A stretch of 64,000 nt of DNA from Triglochin maritima (GCA_963682175.1 OY821775.1:4960001-5024000), one strand, 5' to 3'; shown: positions 22,713 through 35,972, numbered from the stretch's first letter. The notes: generated by a model from the letters alone, not told the origin. Numbers and translations are program-made.

Positions 22713-24880
22713 ACTCCTCTTTTTTCTACCATAATTCTAACTCAATCTTATTTTTCCGAGAGTTCTCTGTGTTTCTTTCTGTCCCCTATCTTAATCCAGT
22801 TTTGTTTTGCGTTTTTTTTATTTTCAATTTACATATGATAATCTTCCCAGTCCGAGAACTTCTTAAGTTATCGATTGAAATTTTCGATTTTCTTTAGCTT
22901 GGATATAAGTTTAGAAAACATTATTATTATTTTCTTTTCTATATGTAAGTATCAAATATTTAGTAGTGTTTGTTATAATTGATATAACATTAGACTTTCT
23001 AACTTCATTTTGTAACAAATCGAATTTAAGCAAAATAATAAAAAAGAGTAGAGAACAATCTGCTTGGATTGAGGTCTCCGAACAATCGTCTAATACGATA
23101 GCAGTAAAGAGTAATGTTAATTAATTTCATAAACGCTTGCAAATGTTAATTTCAACTTGAAATAAATTGTTGTAAAAATATTGGAAGTTGAATCCAGTAA
23201 ACATTGGTGTTCGTGGTTAGAGGAGTTGGATTCTTGATGGGCTCCAGTTGTCGGCTTCGAGAGACATAATGGATTACCTGAACTTAATGGTCTCAATGTT
23301 GGGCTTCTACTTCAGTTCAGTAGGAAATTATTTTCAGCGGATTTTTTTTTTCATTCAAAATTGTTTCATTGGGGCATCAGCATCAGACCATCCGAGGAAA
23401 TTTGCAGAAATCCAAATCTACAAATTGATAGTTAAACTTCACAGGATAACGAAATATAGACCGTAGAGAAGGTGTAGCTGTAGCATGTGGCAGTGAGCTG
23501 CGACAAGGACACGGTGAAACAGCTGCAAATTTGCAATTGGTCGAGAAAAATAATTGGTTTTTATATTTCAGTACTTAGTTCATAAATATATTTTCTCATT
23601 CAAATGCCTTTGATGCTACTCACGAGTCATAATTAGTTATGACAATTAGTTAATTATTGGATTTATTTTATATGTATTACTTAACCCAAAGACCAAATTG
23701 GTTGACTTTAATTGACTAGGTTTAACTTAGGAGATCCTTGTCGAGACAACAATTTCATTCAAATGTTTGGGATTAATAAACGTTGGGTAATAGTGTAGAT
23801 AAAATAAAAGAAAGGTTGACTTTGTTTTGTGAAGTTCTTTCCTGTAGTCTTATTGTCTATTCCAAATTAATATAAATTGTATTCTTGGGCGAGAATCATT
23901 ATAAATAAGTTTCTGATATTTTCTTGATGCTAAGGGTGCATTTGGATATGATATTTGTAAGGATACGAAATTTTATGTTGATTGGATCTAGAAATTCAAA
24001 AATTATAAATGATGTAAGTTGCATTTACCATATTTGGTGGATTGACATGTTATTTTAAAATGACAACTTTAAAAAACTATGGGTATGGATAATTTGGAGT
24101 TTTGGTTTAAACTATGGGTATGGATAATTTTGAAGTTTTGAGGTTAGTTGTAAACCTTAAAACTCCATATGAGTTGAATACTCAAACCTCAAACCTAATG
24201 TGTTATATGTTTGACCCCCATATGAGTTTTGAAATATTAAGTTTTGATACCTTTTATGAGAACTCAAACTTCAAAATTCTTATTTGATATGCTAAAAGTT
24301 GGAGGTTGCATTTTGGATCAACAAATCATTTTTCTCAGTAATCCTATGGGTGCCATATTTATAAAAATAGACATGTAATTATTTTTTCAAATAAGCAAAT
24401 CCAAGTAATAAGTAATATTCATACAAAAATAAATCAAGGAATATTAAAGAAAACAAAATTCAAGAAAGTATTATCCATATAAGTAAATGAAAGTAATCAC
24501 ATATTCACACGTATAAACATCTAAATAAGTCATCCGTAACTAACATGAGTTTGTAAGAACTGTACGAAAATATATTATGAATACAAAAGTGATCAAAATA
24601 ATTTTGGAGCATATTGGAGTGAAAATCGAGAATGTGACATTCCATTGGCTCTCCGATTTGATATTGTGTTCCATAAAATCACTTATCATTATGCAATGGA
24701 TTGTATTCCAATTTTAATCACAAAAGTTAAAAACAAACCACGTGGAATTTTGAAATACATAATTTAATTTTGACAAATTTTGCACAAGTGTGGAATTTGG
24801 AAAATTGTACATGGGATTGTAAATTCTCATTGTGAATCAAACAAGATATTCGCAGATCCATACTTCGGAATTCTAATTTC
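22713..24880. other. AT-rich spacer, repeat debris
   Basis: No gene recognised. Around 23933-24350 is a MITE-like stretch ('gggtgcatttggatatg' at its left) with a duplicated 'aaactatgggtatggataat' unit about 36 bp apart near 24075 and 24110. Its right end could not be defined. Confidence 0.4.
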
Positions 24881-25644
24881 AAGTAAAAGTTAGGGTTAAT
24901 TACAGTTTTACTTCCCTTCACTTATCCCCGTTTAACTCAAACCCCCTTCCGTTAATCCCCTGTTAACTTACGTTTGCATCAAAATAAGATGACATCAGCA
25001 TTTTTTCCCACTATTCCAGAATTACCCTTTCTAACACAGTAACACACCCCACCCCACCTAAAAAAATCCCAACCCACTTCTCCGGCGTTCCTGGTCAAAA
25101 TTCCAACCTATTCTTCGCATGTTCATTCTCTCCCATCGCCGCAACTTTCCGTTCAGACTTTTGCATCAATGTTACGTTGGATGTTTGACTTGGTTTGAAA
25201 CGAGGAAATTAGGTTTTTTGGTCGGTGGACGAGAAGTCCCTAAGAGGATTAGGATTCTAGGTTGAGGATGAGTAGAAGTGAATTAGGATTCTAGGTTTTT
25301 GGAAAAATTGCATTGACAATATCGAAGAGAGAGAGTCGCGAAAATTACAACTTATTTATAACCACGAAGATAGAAACGTCTTTTCACGGATTCGGTTAAT
25401 GGTGTTTAGGAGAGACACGTGTCATGGTCGAGGAATAAGAGGTAACTTTTGAAGTTAAACTAGTCAAATTGTCAAAGTTATACTATAATATAAGGTTATT
25501 ATTCGTCGTTGGAAAATTACTTAAATCGTTCCAAAAATAACATTTTTGTCATTAACAAATCAATTAATACTCATTTCGTCCCGTGCCTTTAAACAAGGTG
25601 TTTGATTCAGTTTTACTCACATTCCTACTACCAACACCACGAAA

Positions 25645-26578
25645 ATGTCCGGCGAAGCACCTGAATCCGGTGAGATAACGGGGGTGAATTTTTTTCCCCG
25701 GCTCAGACGTCTGGCTAAGCCGCCTCCACCAAAGTGGAGGCGTTTGGCTAACACGCCTCCACATAGGTGGAGGCGTGTTAGACAGACAACCGTTTTTTTT
25801 AATTTTCTGTTAAATTCAATTTTTTTAGGTTCCGTTGCAAGATTTCAGTGGTGATAGAGTAGATTACAGTAAGTTTTTTGACAGAAAAGAAATATTTACA
25901 ACAATCGAGGAAGCTTGTAAATGGACGAAACAAGTTGCACTAGGAGCCAGATTTTTTTTGGTTTTATCATTATACACCAAAAGCAGATAACCGGATGGAT
26001 TGTTACCTGAGATGTGATCGCAGACGTGAAATGAGTTCTCGTGATACAATGCGTGTTGATGACAACTGTGGATTTCGATGTGTTGCCGATGTCTTCCATG
26101 ATGATTAAGAGAACTGGTCGTACGTCCGTCGTGCGATTTCTAATGAGATAGGTGTACATCCTATTTATGAGTGTCTATTTCGGCAATATGGGAGAGGCTC
26201 GTCAACGAATTGATTTGGGCGGGGGAGCTTGTGGCGATGATCATTATATGGAGGTTTGGGCCGACTTGTTTCCTATTGCTAATTTTACAAGTGTGCGGTC
26301 ATGTATTTCGCAATGTGAACTGATGATTCGTTGTTCCCGTGTCTTACTGTACTACCTTGGGAGGATCTGTTTGCCATGACGGGGCATGTCAGAGAGTTGG
26401 TCATTGCACATGTAAGGAGTTACATTCATTTTATTTGTTTGGAATTAACTGATAATTTCCCTGTACCTCCTATAGCAACCTTATGGTATCAAATGCGAGA
26501 TGAGAGTATTGTTGGATGAGAGGATCAGTACGAAAGTAGGATGGAGTATTGGAATCGGTTACGTAGTACATTTTGATT
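25645..26578 (+). pseudogene. OTU-like cysteine protease / MULE-associated relic
   Basis: Short first coding piece MSGEAPES at 25645-25669 ending at a gtgag donor. After an AT-rich intron-like stretch (ending tttttttag at 25828) the translation gives DRVDYSKFFDRKEIFTTIEE, similar to the start of FAR1/MULE-type proteins. From about 26056, DDNCGFRCVADV carries the OTU catalytic-Cys motif (Cys codon 26067-26069). VLPWEDLF, YIHFICLEL (candidate catalytic His) and PVPPIATLWYQMRDE follow. Several in-frame stops, for example TAA just after VADVFHDD, and frame changes disable it. The central transposase part expected between the two blocks is absent. Families are recognised by motif only. Confidence 0.65.
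25720..25778. repeat. GC-rich hairpin pair in first intron of the OTU-like relic
   Basis: Two adjacent inverted repeats. 'cgcctccac' pairs with 'gtggaggcg' (about 25721-25742). A perfect 12-bp stem, ACACGCCTCCAC (25751-25762) with GTGGAGGCGTGT (25767-25778), encloses a 4-nt loop. Their core (GGAGGCGT) is shared with the array at the other end of the same transposon. Confidence 0.85.
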
Positions 26579-26900
26579 GTAATTTGTAATATTTTTGTAA
26601 TGTATAATATATCTTGTATTTGTACTTATATCGTGTTGTTTTTTTACCGTATTTTAAATTTAAATATTATTTGATATCTAAAGAAATAAGTTGAAGATAT
26701 TTTCGTGACAAATAAATTTTAAAAATACTATAGTCAAAGAAATACGTAAAATATATGTTCGTAAGAAATAAATAATAAGAGTACACAAATACGCATAAGC
26801 AAATACCAACAAATGTAGTAACAGTGCAACATATAACAAAACGATAGTAAAAGCAAGTCAACTACAGCTCAACATCTGAATCATGGTCTGAAATGCCGAA

Positions 26901-29504
26901 CTAGCTGTTCCAATCCTCGATGAGGCGATCCCAATATGTACATGCAAGTCTCATATCCTCAGTCGGCATCATGTCTCTCTGTCGCAAGAACGGCTGCGTA
27001 CACCGTATCATCCTACTCATCCACTGTATGTAAAATAAAAATTAGCGTACATTAACAATAATAACAAAATATACATTACAATTAAAAATAAAATTAGATA
27101 AACTTACCGCATCGGCACATGTCCTATCCAGTGGTCTCTCCGGTCTCGGAATGATACAACGTACGATAAGTGGATGTGAGCACCTACCAAACCACTACAA
27201 ATAATCTGCAGCACAAGTGGAGGAGTCGCGGCTACGACTTAGATCGTCCAGGTGTAGTCGTCCTACTCTTGGAAATGTCCTCCAAACTGATTCTGCGAAC
27301 GAAACGCTATGCCTGACGTCGTACGTCGTCGCAGTCGCAGACCGTACTGCATGCTCAGGCGTTGGGATGTCAACCGGGATCACCTGAACGTAACCTAACT
27401 GACGTAACACGCGATCAGGTAAATAAGGCTCTGTGATACCCCTATAACGAATAACGCCCATAAATGTAGTCCTCGGCACAGCTACAACAGGCTCGAGACC
27501 ATACGACAACCACTCCACTTAAACGTTTATACGTTAATAATAATAAAGTTAAATTTTAAATAAACGTGAATGATATATACATTATATACCTACGATGCAG
27601 TCATCTGATCTAGCCGTCTACGAATAGAAAGAAGTCGACCCTCGCTCTTATCCTCGGCCCGGACAGCCCACATACGCGAACGAGGATGACCACGCTCAAC
27701 AATCTTCCGCTGCCGATGTGGGCGGAAAGCGGGAAAATACTCATAGATCCAAGCCTGCAGCAGTGTAAGACAACCAGTAATCCCAGAACAATCAGCACGA
27801 CTAGATATACCCAGCTGGCGATACATATATGCCAACGTCGCCGACCCCCATGAGTACTGACCAATGTTATCTGGGTCCCTCGCCTCCAGTAGGTCGCGTG
27901 GTCTGACTCTGGAACCACTATTGTCGACAAACAAGATGCAACCTAGCAGTAAGAAGAGGTAAGCAGTCATCTGCGTATCCTCAGTCTGTGGTGGTCGCCC
28001 CCGTCTGCAACACTCGTCCACATCATCGATACTGCCACTCCAAAATGAGATATCCCGCCCAAGGCCCTCCAGGTTAACACCCAGCAAATCAGATACATAT
28101 AACTTCAGTTCAGATGTTGGCGCCTGCGCACTGACCATAAAACCCTCAACAAGAATGTGCAGAATCTGAAAGACGTCATGCAACATGATCTTTATCTCTC
28201 CGAACGACAAGTGGAAAGTGTTGGTGTCAGGCTGCCACCGCTCCACGAATGCCGAAATCAACAGCTTGTCAATGCAAGAAAACATGATGTACGACAAGTG
28301 ACCCAATCCACTATCAACCACGGTCGCCGTCATATTATCAGTCATCACTGAACGCCATGCCTGCAATGTCGTACAGGCTCTGTGCCGATTATGGCACTTC
28401 AAAACATTCTGATCCTCGTCATCCCAGATGCGTCTGGCGATGTGGCCTCCGAAACTCGGAATGACGCTGCCATCTACAGGACCACCGGGCATAATATCTG
28501 TGACGATCCAAGAGTCGTCCTCATCCCTATTATTCTTCTGAGCTCGGGCGTCTGCAGTGCACGAACTCGAATGACCGGTCACAAACCGACCACCTCGATC
28601 CTTCCTAATGACCCACTCAACCGAAGGACCACAATGTCGCCCCTGTCCTCGACCGGACTGATGTATCGCCTCCTCCTGTGGCCCAAGTCATACCGACCCC
28701 CATTGTTACTCTCGTCGTAACTTCTCAACTCATCTGAATCATCATCGTCGTCGAAAGAATCCCCAGGTGTCTAACGACGACGTAACATCTCTCTCTCTCT
28801 TCTAACTGAAGCAGAAATACCACGTGTACGTGGATGACGAGGACCTGACTCGTCTGCTACACTACGTACCGCGCGTAAGAGAATTGATTTCCCTTTTCCT
28901 CCACGGTAACCCGATGACTATTAATTCAATTTTAAAAATATAATTTTATTAATGAATTTACTAAAATAATTAAACTCATTATTAACTTAATAATCAATTT
29001 ATTTAGCAATTATCACAATTAATCAATAATCTTTTACAAAATTCATACACAACTAATTATTAACATAATAATAAATTTATTTAGCTATTATCACAACTTT
29101 TAATCAATAATTGATTACTAAAATAATTAAACTAATTAACTTAATAATCGATTTATTTATTAATTTTCACAATTATAATCAATAAAGGATTTACTAAACT
29201 AATTTAGCTCATTATTAACATAATATTCAATTTATTTTAAATTAGCACAATTTATAATTAATTTAAATAAATTAAAAAAAATTAGGGCGTCTGCAGGAGA
29301 CGCCTACCCTACGTCGGAGGCGTCTGCCATAGACGCCTGCTCTACGTGGGAGGCGTCTCCCGCAGACGTCTTGGCCAATGTTCGGGCGTCTCCCGCGGAC
29401 GTTCGACCCAATTTTTTTTTAAATTAATTAAAATAAACAAGACAATTTACCAGATGTGAGTAGTCCGAGGTGTCCGCTGATTCTTTTCCTGGCCTCCGAG
29501 ACAT
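26901..29504 (-). pseudogene. Plant mobile domain (PMD, MAIN-like) gene, decayed
   Basis: A gene of the aminotransferase-like plant mobile domain family, found both in host genes (MAIN/MAIL1) and in transposons. Exon 1 is 29504-29451 (MSRRPGKESADTSDYSHL) with a gtaaat donor. Exon 2 starts about 28917 and includes an acidic stretch (DSFDDDDDSDEL) reached only through frame changes, then the long open stretch 28582-27590 with the PMD core (HLSFGEIKIMLHDVFQILHI, LQAWIYEYFPAFRP). After a short intron, 27518-27195 gives YRGITEPYLPDRVLRQLGYV. A last exon at about 27025-26901 ends MRLACTYWDRLIEDWNS-stop. An in-frame TAG after CAADYL and upstream frameshifts show decay. It is the leftward gene of the MULE. 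Confidence 0.78.
29286..29405. repeat. 33-bp tandem repeat x4, each unit a hairpin
   Basis: GGCGTCT starts at 29286, 29319, 29352 and 29385, exactly 33 bp apart. Each is followed after about 5 nt by a complementary AGACGCC-type arm (diverged in the last two units). The array sits in intron 1 of the PMD gene, near the right end of the MULE, and shares the GGAGGCGT core with the hairpins at 25720-25778. Confidence 0.9.
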
Positions 29505-29666
29505 TATATCTGGTGAATAGAAGAGTGATATGAAGAGAAAGTTGTGTTAAAATAGTGAAATGAAGAATTATATAAATAGAAAATGTAAATGGACAAAATG
29601 TAAAGAAACGTAAGACGATTTAAGTAGTTTAAAGATCCAAAATGTAATTAATCCTAAAATTTAAAG

Positions 29667-31002
29667 TTTAAGCCACACATGCAATTATGCAAACACAGCT
29701 AAAAGGCTGAAATAATTGGGTCAGCACATCTATTGATCGAAGGGACAACTGCACTTGATAGTCGGGAACCAAATGTTTTTTTTTTTGGGGATAAATGTCC
29801 GGAGACAAATGTCGTTTTCCCATTTCTGAAGAAATGGCCGAAAATGACTTATGTCATTTGATTTGTCTCCGTCTAAATGTACGTTTGTATCTGGAATTAT
29901 CCTTTTGTTCCACAGTGGATACTCTTTAACGCTTGTGCCAATGTAAGCAACAAGAAGATAAGGAAAAGCTAAATTATTCTTCGTAAGCCGATTGATTTTT
30001 AAAAAAAGGATGTGCTTAACTGTAGGATTACAATCGTCCTTCCACCTGCCAACTCTATCCTGAGTCCTGACCTAATTGTCGAGGTATTACTTAAAAAAGG
30101 GATATTTTCATTAGTATCCTTTATTATCTTTAAATGTCTATAAAGGTTTATGAAGTGTTTAACGAAACCACTCTACGATTTGCTTGATTTATCTGAATAA
30201 ACCATTTCTAATCCTGAATCAATATACTATCTCTCATGTCAGCCTGTTATTTTTTGTACGTACAAGACATAGCTATACAAGAAACATACGTACATGTGAG
30301 AATTACAAGAGAGTCTAAAAAACAATCTAAATAATTCTCTCTTATTTTCTTTATGAGTATTGGCACAACTAAGTTTACTTGTGAAAGATCACGTGGAAAG
30401 CAAGAAAATCGTAGGTGCTGATGTTTCACATAGAAGGTTATTTGTAAAAATAGTGCTAAATTAAGCCTACATTATGTAACAAATCAAGAAATCAAATATT
30501 TATTACGTAATATATTAATGTGAAATGATACCCCACCCCCAAAATAGACACACACAAAATCAACTTCATAAGTTTGAATTATCATCTCTACAAACACATC
30601 GAACCCAAAACGAGTGCAAGATTCAAACATCTTCCAATACAAAGATATACCTAATATAATATTGAAAAACTCGTAATTGTGGCTCGTAATCAGGTCATAT
30701 TATCTATCTAATATAATTTGATGATTAAAATAAAAATAAAAATGAAGTCCTATAACTTCACTCTGCCTGGCGAACAATTCACAAGTAAAGGGTGCATTTA
30801 ACATTCGAAAAACTGGAAGGTTCGGAACTAAATAAATAAATCTCTAACACTAAAATAAACAAATGATATGACGTGGTCTCCCATCACCAGCACCACAGAC
30901 AGACCCCACCAGTCACCGCCCTCTTTCCTCTCGTCACCTTCTCCTCCCATCCCATCCCATCCCATCCCATCCAAACCAATCCTCCTCCGATCGACCGTTG
31001 CG
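29667..31002. other. Intergenic spacer and TOM2A 5' region
   Basis: No gene seen. Just before the TOM2A start lies a (CCCAT)5 pentanucleotide run at 30946-30970, probably in the promoter or 5' UTR. Confidence 0.5.
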
Positions 31003-34000
31003 ATGGCGTGCAGGGGCTTCTGGGAGTGCCTTCTGAAGCTCTTCAACTTCCTCCTCACCATCTCCGGCCTCGCCATGGTCGGATTCGGAATCTACCTTCT
31101 CGTCGAGTGGAGCAACGACCATGGCCATAATCCCTCCCCTGACCCTTCCCCTCCTTCTCCTCACGACCCCCACCTCGTCCTCCTCGGCCGCCCCATGCTC
31201 GCCCTCGTATCCCTCTCCGACGCCGCCTTCGACTACCTCCCCAAGGCCTGGTTAGTACGACTTCGAGATTCCCAATTTAGTTGTTCGAAATGGAGTTTTG
31301 GATTTAGCCTTTTAGGATAGAAGCAAATTCGATGACGACAAGTGGATTTTGATGCTCTGGATTCGGGAGGATGGGATGAGATTAAGATTAAGGAATCTTT
31401 TTTTGTTGTTCGATGGTTGTGTATGAGAATTGTTGAGTCGAAAATGGAGCTTTGATGTTGAGGATTTAGGGTTTGGTTTTAGCATGCCGAGAGGTGGATT
31501 TTTTGGGGGCGGACTTGATTTGATTCTTTGGATTGGGGGAGATGAGATGGAATGGGATTGAGATTAACGAATGTTTCTGTTTAGCGTGTGTGAATTTACG
31601 TTTAAATTTTTGGATGGTTGTGCTTGAGAATTGTTGATTTGCAATTATTTCGTGGTGCTCCAAGAATGCCATATGGGAGAAGCAGTTCTGATGCAGAGTG
31701 GTGGGATTCTTAGAGACTTGTCTGGATAACATCAATCCTACCCTGAGCTTGTCAAAGTGGCATGGGATTGCTACAATAAAAACCTTATATCTGTATCTTT
31801 CTTGCAGGTGTAATTGACATGGTTTTAACGTGAAAACTCACTACAACCTTGTATATGTTTATCAATGCTAACTTTAGTTACCATGACTTGCAAATGTGAT
31901 TCCCCAAATCAGAGAATAAGAGTAAAAACAATGTTATTTGTACATTTAAGAATTTTCAATTTAATATTTCGTAGTTTGAAATTCACAAACAATTCAGTGT
32001 TTAATCCTTCACTTTACAAACATGTCGCGTAAGGACCTCGACTTAAAAATGTGGTGTTGAAAGTTAATATGTGTGTTTATTTTGCATTAAAAGTTTGGAT
32101 CCACTTTGTATTTCTGTAATACCTTCTGCATATGGCATCAGGTACCATTTTTATATTTTTATAAAAAAATTCAACTAATTTGCTATGGCTGGTTTCTTTT
32201 GTTTGTGAATGTGTACCTTATTCTTCTTCTTTTTTTGACTATTGTATTTGAAACCAAATGTTTCGTGGATAAGTTGTTTTGTTGTTGTTTATTGGAATAT
32301 TATCTTGTCTGCAGGTTCATTTACCTATTTATTGTTGTGGGAGCTGTTCTTTTCATTATATCCCTCTGTGGATGCATAGGAATTGTCACAAGAAATGGCT
32401 GCTGTCTATCATGTGTATCCTGACCTTGTTTTCCTCTGCAATGACAAGTTTTTTAATCTTGGTTTGGGGTTTTTAGTTACCAATTTTATCACTATTTCAT
32501 TTATCAACCCTAGAAGGAAGGCTATTGCTAATCATACAATTAGGTCTTTCAGATAACTTAGTACAGTATTTCTGGTGTCAAATAACAGGATTTCCTCATT
32601 ACCGGTGACTGTAATCTACATTATGTTTTTGCGTGGTGACAATAATTTTGTTTTTGAAACTAATATTGATAATTTCTAACGATACGATTTACGAATTTGT
32701 CATGAGCAAGATACTAGTTACGAGCATTGTATTATATTGTATTGTATCAATTTTAACCTTGTAGCAGTTTCCTTAACCAAAACAGTACGCATTCTTGCTC
32801 ATTCTTTTGATCTTGGTGGAGCTGGGATGTGCAGGTTTTATATTTTTCGACGAAAGCTGGAGAGAGGTGAGTTCCAAGGTGTAATATTATCTTCCTTGTT
32901 TTACCATATTCACTAGTAACCGTTTTTTGTACAGGTAATTCCGGCTGATAAAACTGGGAGCTTTGACACAATTTATGACTTCCTGAGAGAACATTGGGAA
33001 ATTGCAAGATGGGTTGCTCTAGGTGCTGTTGTTCTCCAGGTACATGCTATGCTGCTATTTTTTCTATCAAATTGATGATATTTGTTTGCGGTCAATTACA
33101 AATAAGTGGCTTGCAGAATACATTATGTGCCCAGTCAAGTTTGTCATCTTTCCTCACATCGAGAAATATGAAAATAACCATATTTTTGTTACTTACATAA
33201 CAAAAGTACAACATGCTCTTGTAAGTAGCGTAGAACATTCTCCATATTGTAGCCTTACAAACTTATTTGTTTGCAGCACCTACGTGTGCTTGCACGTACT
33301 TTTAATTTTTACAGAAAATGTTCCCAGATAATCTTTTCCTTGATAAGTGCAAATGACACAATATAGAAGTATTTGCTGAATATTTTTGTAACGTTCCCGA
33401 AAAACAGCAGAAATTTAAAAAAATTAACACAAGGATTTAACTCAAACACATGAGGACACTACTCAGATTACATAACAAAGGTGCACCATTATATAGGAGT
33501 TTGTCAAGAGTATGATTACATTCAAAATGACAAGATGAAATATACACATGTATTCATAACAATAAAATAAAACTGAAGGATCCGGTAATAATGTGCTCGT
33601 CCCTACCCTCTCACTACCGCTCCGAGTCTGAAAAACAACATGGAATTATGCCTGAGTTTCCATAAGCAAATCCCGTATGCCAAATCCACTTATATGCACA
33701 TGATATCTTTATACATAAAACTTATCATACTAGTACACATGACATATAGTACAATAACTTTACTTAACATGATAAAAAAACATTCACATCATTAATAACG
33801 GCGGGTCCTGACCACCTGTCACATCTAATTAGCCGGAAATATCGTTGGTCACATACTTTGCCGGAATAATATCGGCCACATACTTTGCCGGAATGTATCA
33901 TCGGTCACATACTTTTACTCATAAAAGAGTTCATACAAAAGTATACATAAATCAATATAACATCCTATGATAATAGTACTGTGGTCAACTCCGCCGCCAT

Positions 34001-35972
34001 AAAAATTGGGCAAAAATCTCACCTCACGGAGTCTATCTACTCTGCCGTCGTAAAGACTAGGCAGTCTCCACGCCCTCATAGAGTTGAACAACATCAATCA
34101 TAGTATACAGAAGATAACATGAAACATCACTTACCAACAAGATCACTGAATTTGAGTATCACACAAACCTTTTGCATAACATCATAATTTAGTTGAACAA
34201 AAACATGGAAACAATTGAACAAACCACACGATCGGTCGACTGAAACTTCTCAAACGGTCAAAACATTATTATATTCATATCACCGTGACTACTGAATTTG
34301 AGTATCACCTAAATCGACTGCACAACATTATAATTCCCTTGAAATAAAACATGGAAACGGTCGAACAAACCACATATAACTGGTCGACTGAAACTATATA
34401 AATGGTCGAACAATATCCCATAATTGGTCAACCGTTTATAGACTTAAAAGTATTATGATATTCATATCAACGGTCGAACGGCAAAGGGGACCCATCCAAC
34501 CGCAAACTACCAGGGGCAACCTAGAGGTCTCTAGTCATCAATCAGTTGAACTTACTCATAAATCGGTCGAACATCCATTTAATTATGTAAGTTACCGGCC
34601 GAACAGTTCATTTAATCGGTCGACCGTCTAACAGTATAAATCCAAACCGATTTATTTTACATTCAAACGGTCAAACAACAAAGGGGACCCGGTGGACCGA
34701 AATACCACAGACAATTCCTATCTCATCACTGGTCGACCTAAATATGAATCGGTCGAACCACATATAAGTTATCTTAAGGTTTTGGTCGAACAAAATCAAA
34801 GAGCGGTCAACCGTTTAGATGGTCAATGTTGTGACCGACTTACTTTTTAATCCAATCAATCGAACAACTAAGGGTCTCGTTCGACCGATTCTAAACATAG
34901 TCGTCTTCTTCCCATAAAATTATGCATAACCGGTAGACCGTACCACTAATCGGTCGACCGAAAGCAGCAAAATTCTGCAAGACAAAACATCTGACGAGTT
35001 TTTCGGCCTACCGTCGACTACTCAAACACTGACACAACCTTGGGTGAGCATAAAAGAAGGGCTTGACATACCTCTTCTTCGCGAGTGCCAGAGTTCCACA
35101 CAACACCGATAACCTCATGTCCTTTCTTCATCCTTCCGGTGCATCGAACGCGAAGAGAACAACTTGCCACCTTCTTCTTCTCTCACCCTCTCTCACTCAA
35201 CTCACTCTCTTACCAACGATTTCCTCACAATTTAGCAAAACCTCCCTCCTGTTAGCATCATCCCTTATATGTATTCACCTTTTAACCTCTCACCTCTTTA
35301 ACCTCCAATCAGCTTCCAACATCTTATTCTCCAGTCATCACCTCATCTCCTATGCATCCCACACGACACCTCTTCTACACCTCTTCTTCCTATCCACTTC
35401 AAACAACCTCTCCTTTCACGAAAGGTCAAGCAACCTCTAACCTGCTTCTAATCCAGTTAGTTTCTCTAATTAATATCTAATTAAGGTTTAAGGTTCTAAC
35501 AATTTTCCTTCTTCATGCTCTTCTGATTTTCATATTTATGTTCTAATGCTGCTTTTACTTGCAGGCGTTGGTGTTTTTGCTTGCTCTCATAGTCAGAGCT
35601 GCAAACAGACCAGCAGACTATGACAGTGATGACGAGTACTTAGCACCAAGGTCCAACATTCGGCAGCCACTGATTAACAGGTCAAATGCCCCGGCAACTG
35701 GAGTTCCTGCAACAGGAAATCTTGAACAACGAGCAAGTAGGAATGATGCCTGGAGCACACGGATGAGAGAGAAGGTACCTTATATGTTTGAGCTCTAGCC
35801 ACTTTTACCATCTACTTGTCTCCCAACCTATGAAATTTTGTTTTTCCCCTTTGTTTATGAGCAGTACGGGCTCGATACTTCAGAATTCACATACAATCCA
35901 TCAGATCCAAACAGGTCGCAGCAAGCAACTGCGGCTCCTAGCGAGGAAAGAAGGGGTTGCACCATACTCTAA
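31003..35972 (+). CDS. TOM2A: Tetraspanin, TOM2A-like
   Basis: A four-helix membrane protein of the TOM2A (tobamovirus multiplication 2A) tetraspanin group. Arabidopsis TOM2A is a tonoplast/endomembrane protein used as a host factor by tobamoviruses; its normal role is less clear. Exons: 31003-31250, 32315-32414, 32786-32866, 32935-33039, 35565-35774, 35865-35972. All borders are GT-AG and the phases join to 852 nt (283 aa; Arabidopsis about 280). Helices are at about residues 8-30, 84-105, 116-137 and 168-192. The GRP motif at 62-64, GCCLSC after helix 2, and the tail block ANRPADYDSDDEYLAPR match the family. The C terminus CTIL fits a CaaX prenylation box. A 2.1 kb solo LTR fills most of intron 4 without touching splice sites. 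The gene appears intact. Confidence 0.93.
33387..35501. mobile_element. Solo LTR 1 (family with CGGTCGACCG arrays), in TOM2A intron 4
   Basis: A 2115-bp element starting TGTAACGTTCCCGAAAAAC and ending AGGTTCTAACA, flanked by a perfect 5-bp duplication ATTTT (33382-33386 and 35502-35506). There are no ORFs, primer site or second LTR, so it is a solo LTR left by recombination. It shares with the copies at 44298 and 47728 the start, the 'gcctgagtttcc' block near position 260 of the element, a CGGTCGACC-rich section (34220-35030), and a 'gacatacct' block before a pyrimidine-rich 3' part. The TGTAACG start resembles LTRs of Tekay/Del chromoviruses; that assignment is tentative. Confidence 0.9.

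Larger units (their letters stand above)
24890..29657. mobile_element. Mutator-like element (MULE) carrying two convergent genes
   Basis: The left end TTAGGGTTAATTACA (from 24890) mirrors the right end, whose reverse complement reads TTAGGATTAATTACA. The 9-bp flanks AAGTAAAAG (24881-24889) and AATTTAAAG (29658-29666) match at seven of nine positions, as for an aged MULE target duplication. Inside are a rightward OTU-like relic (25645-26578) and a leftward plant-mobile-domain gene (29504-26901), meeting tail to tail. GC-rich hairpins lie behind the first exon of each. No transposase core was found, so the element is non-autonomous or deleted. The two-gene convergent layout recalls maize MuDR (mudrA/mudrB); that comparison is inference. 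Confidence 0.72.

Noticed and set aside
28157..28720. Plus-strand ORFs in the PMD region as genes
   Set aside because: They are antisense shadows of the leftward plant-mobile-domain coding sequence, whose translation matches a known family.
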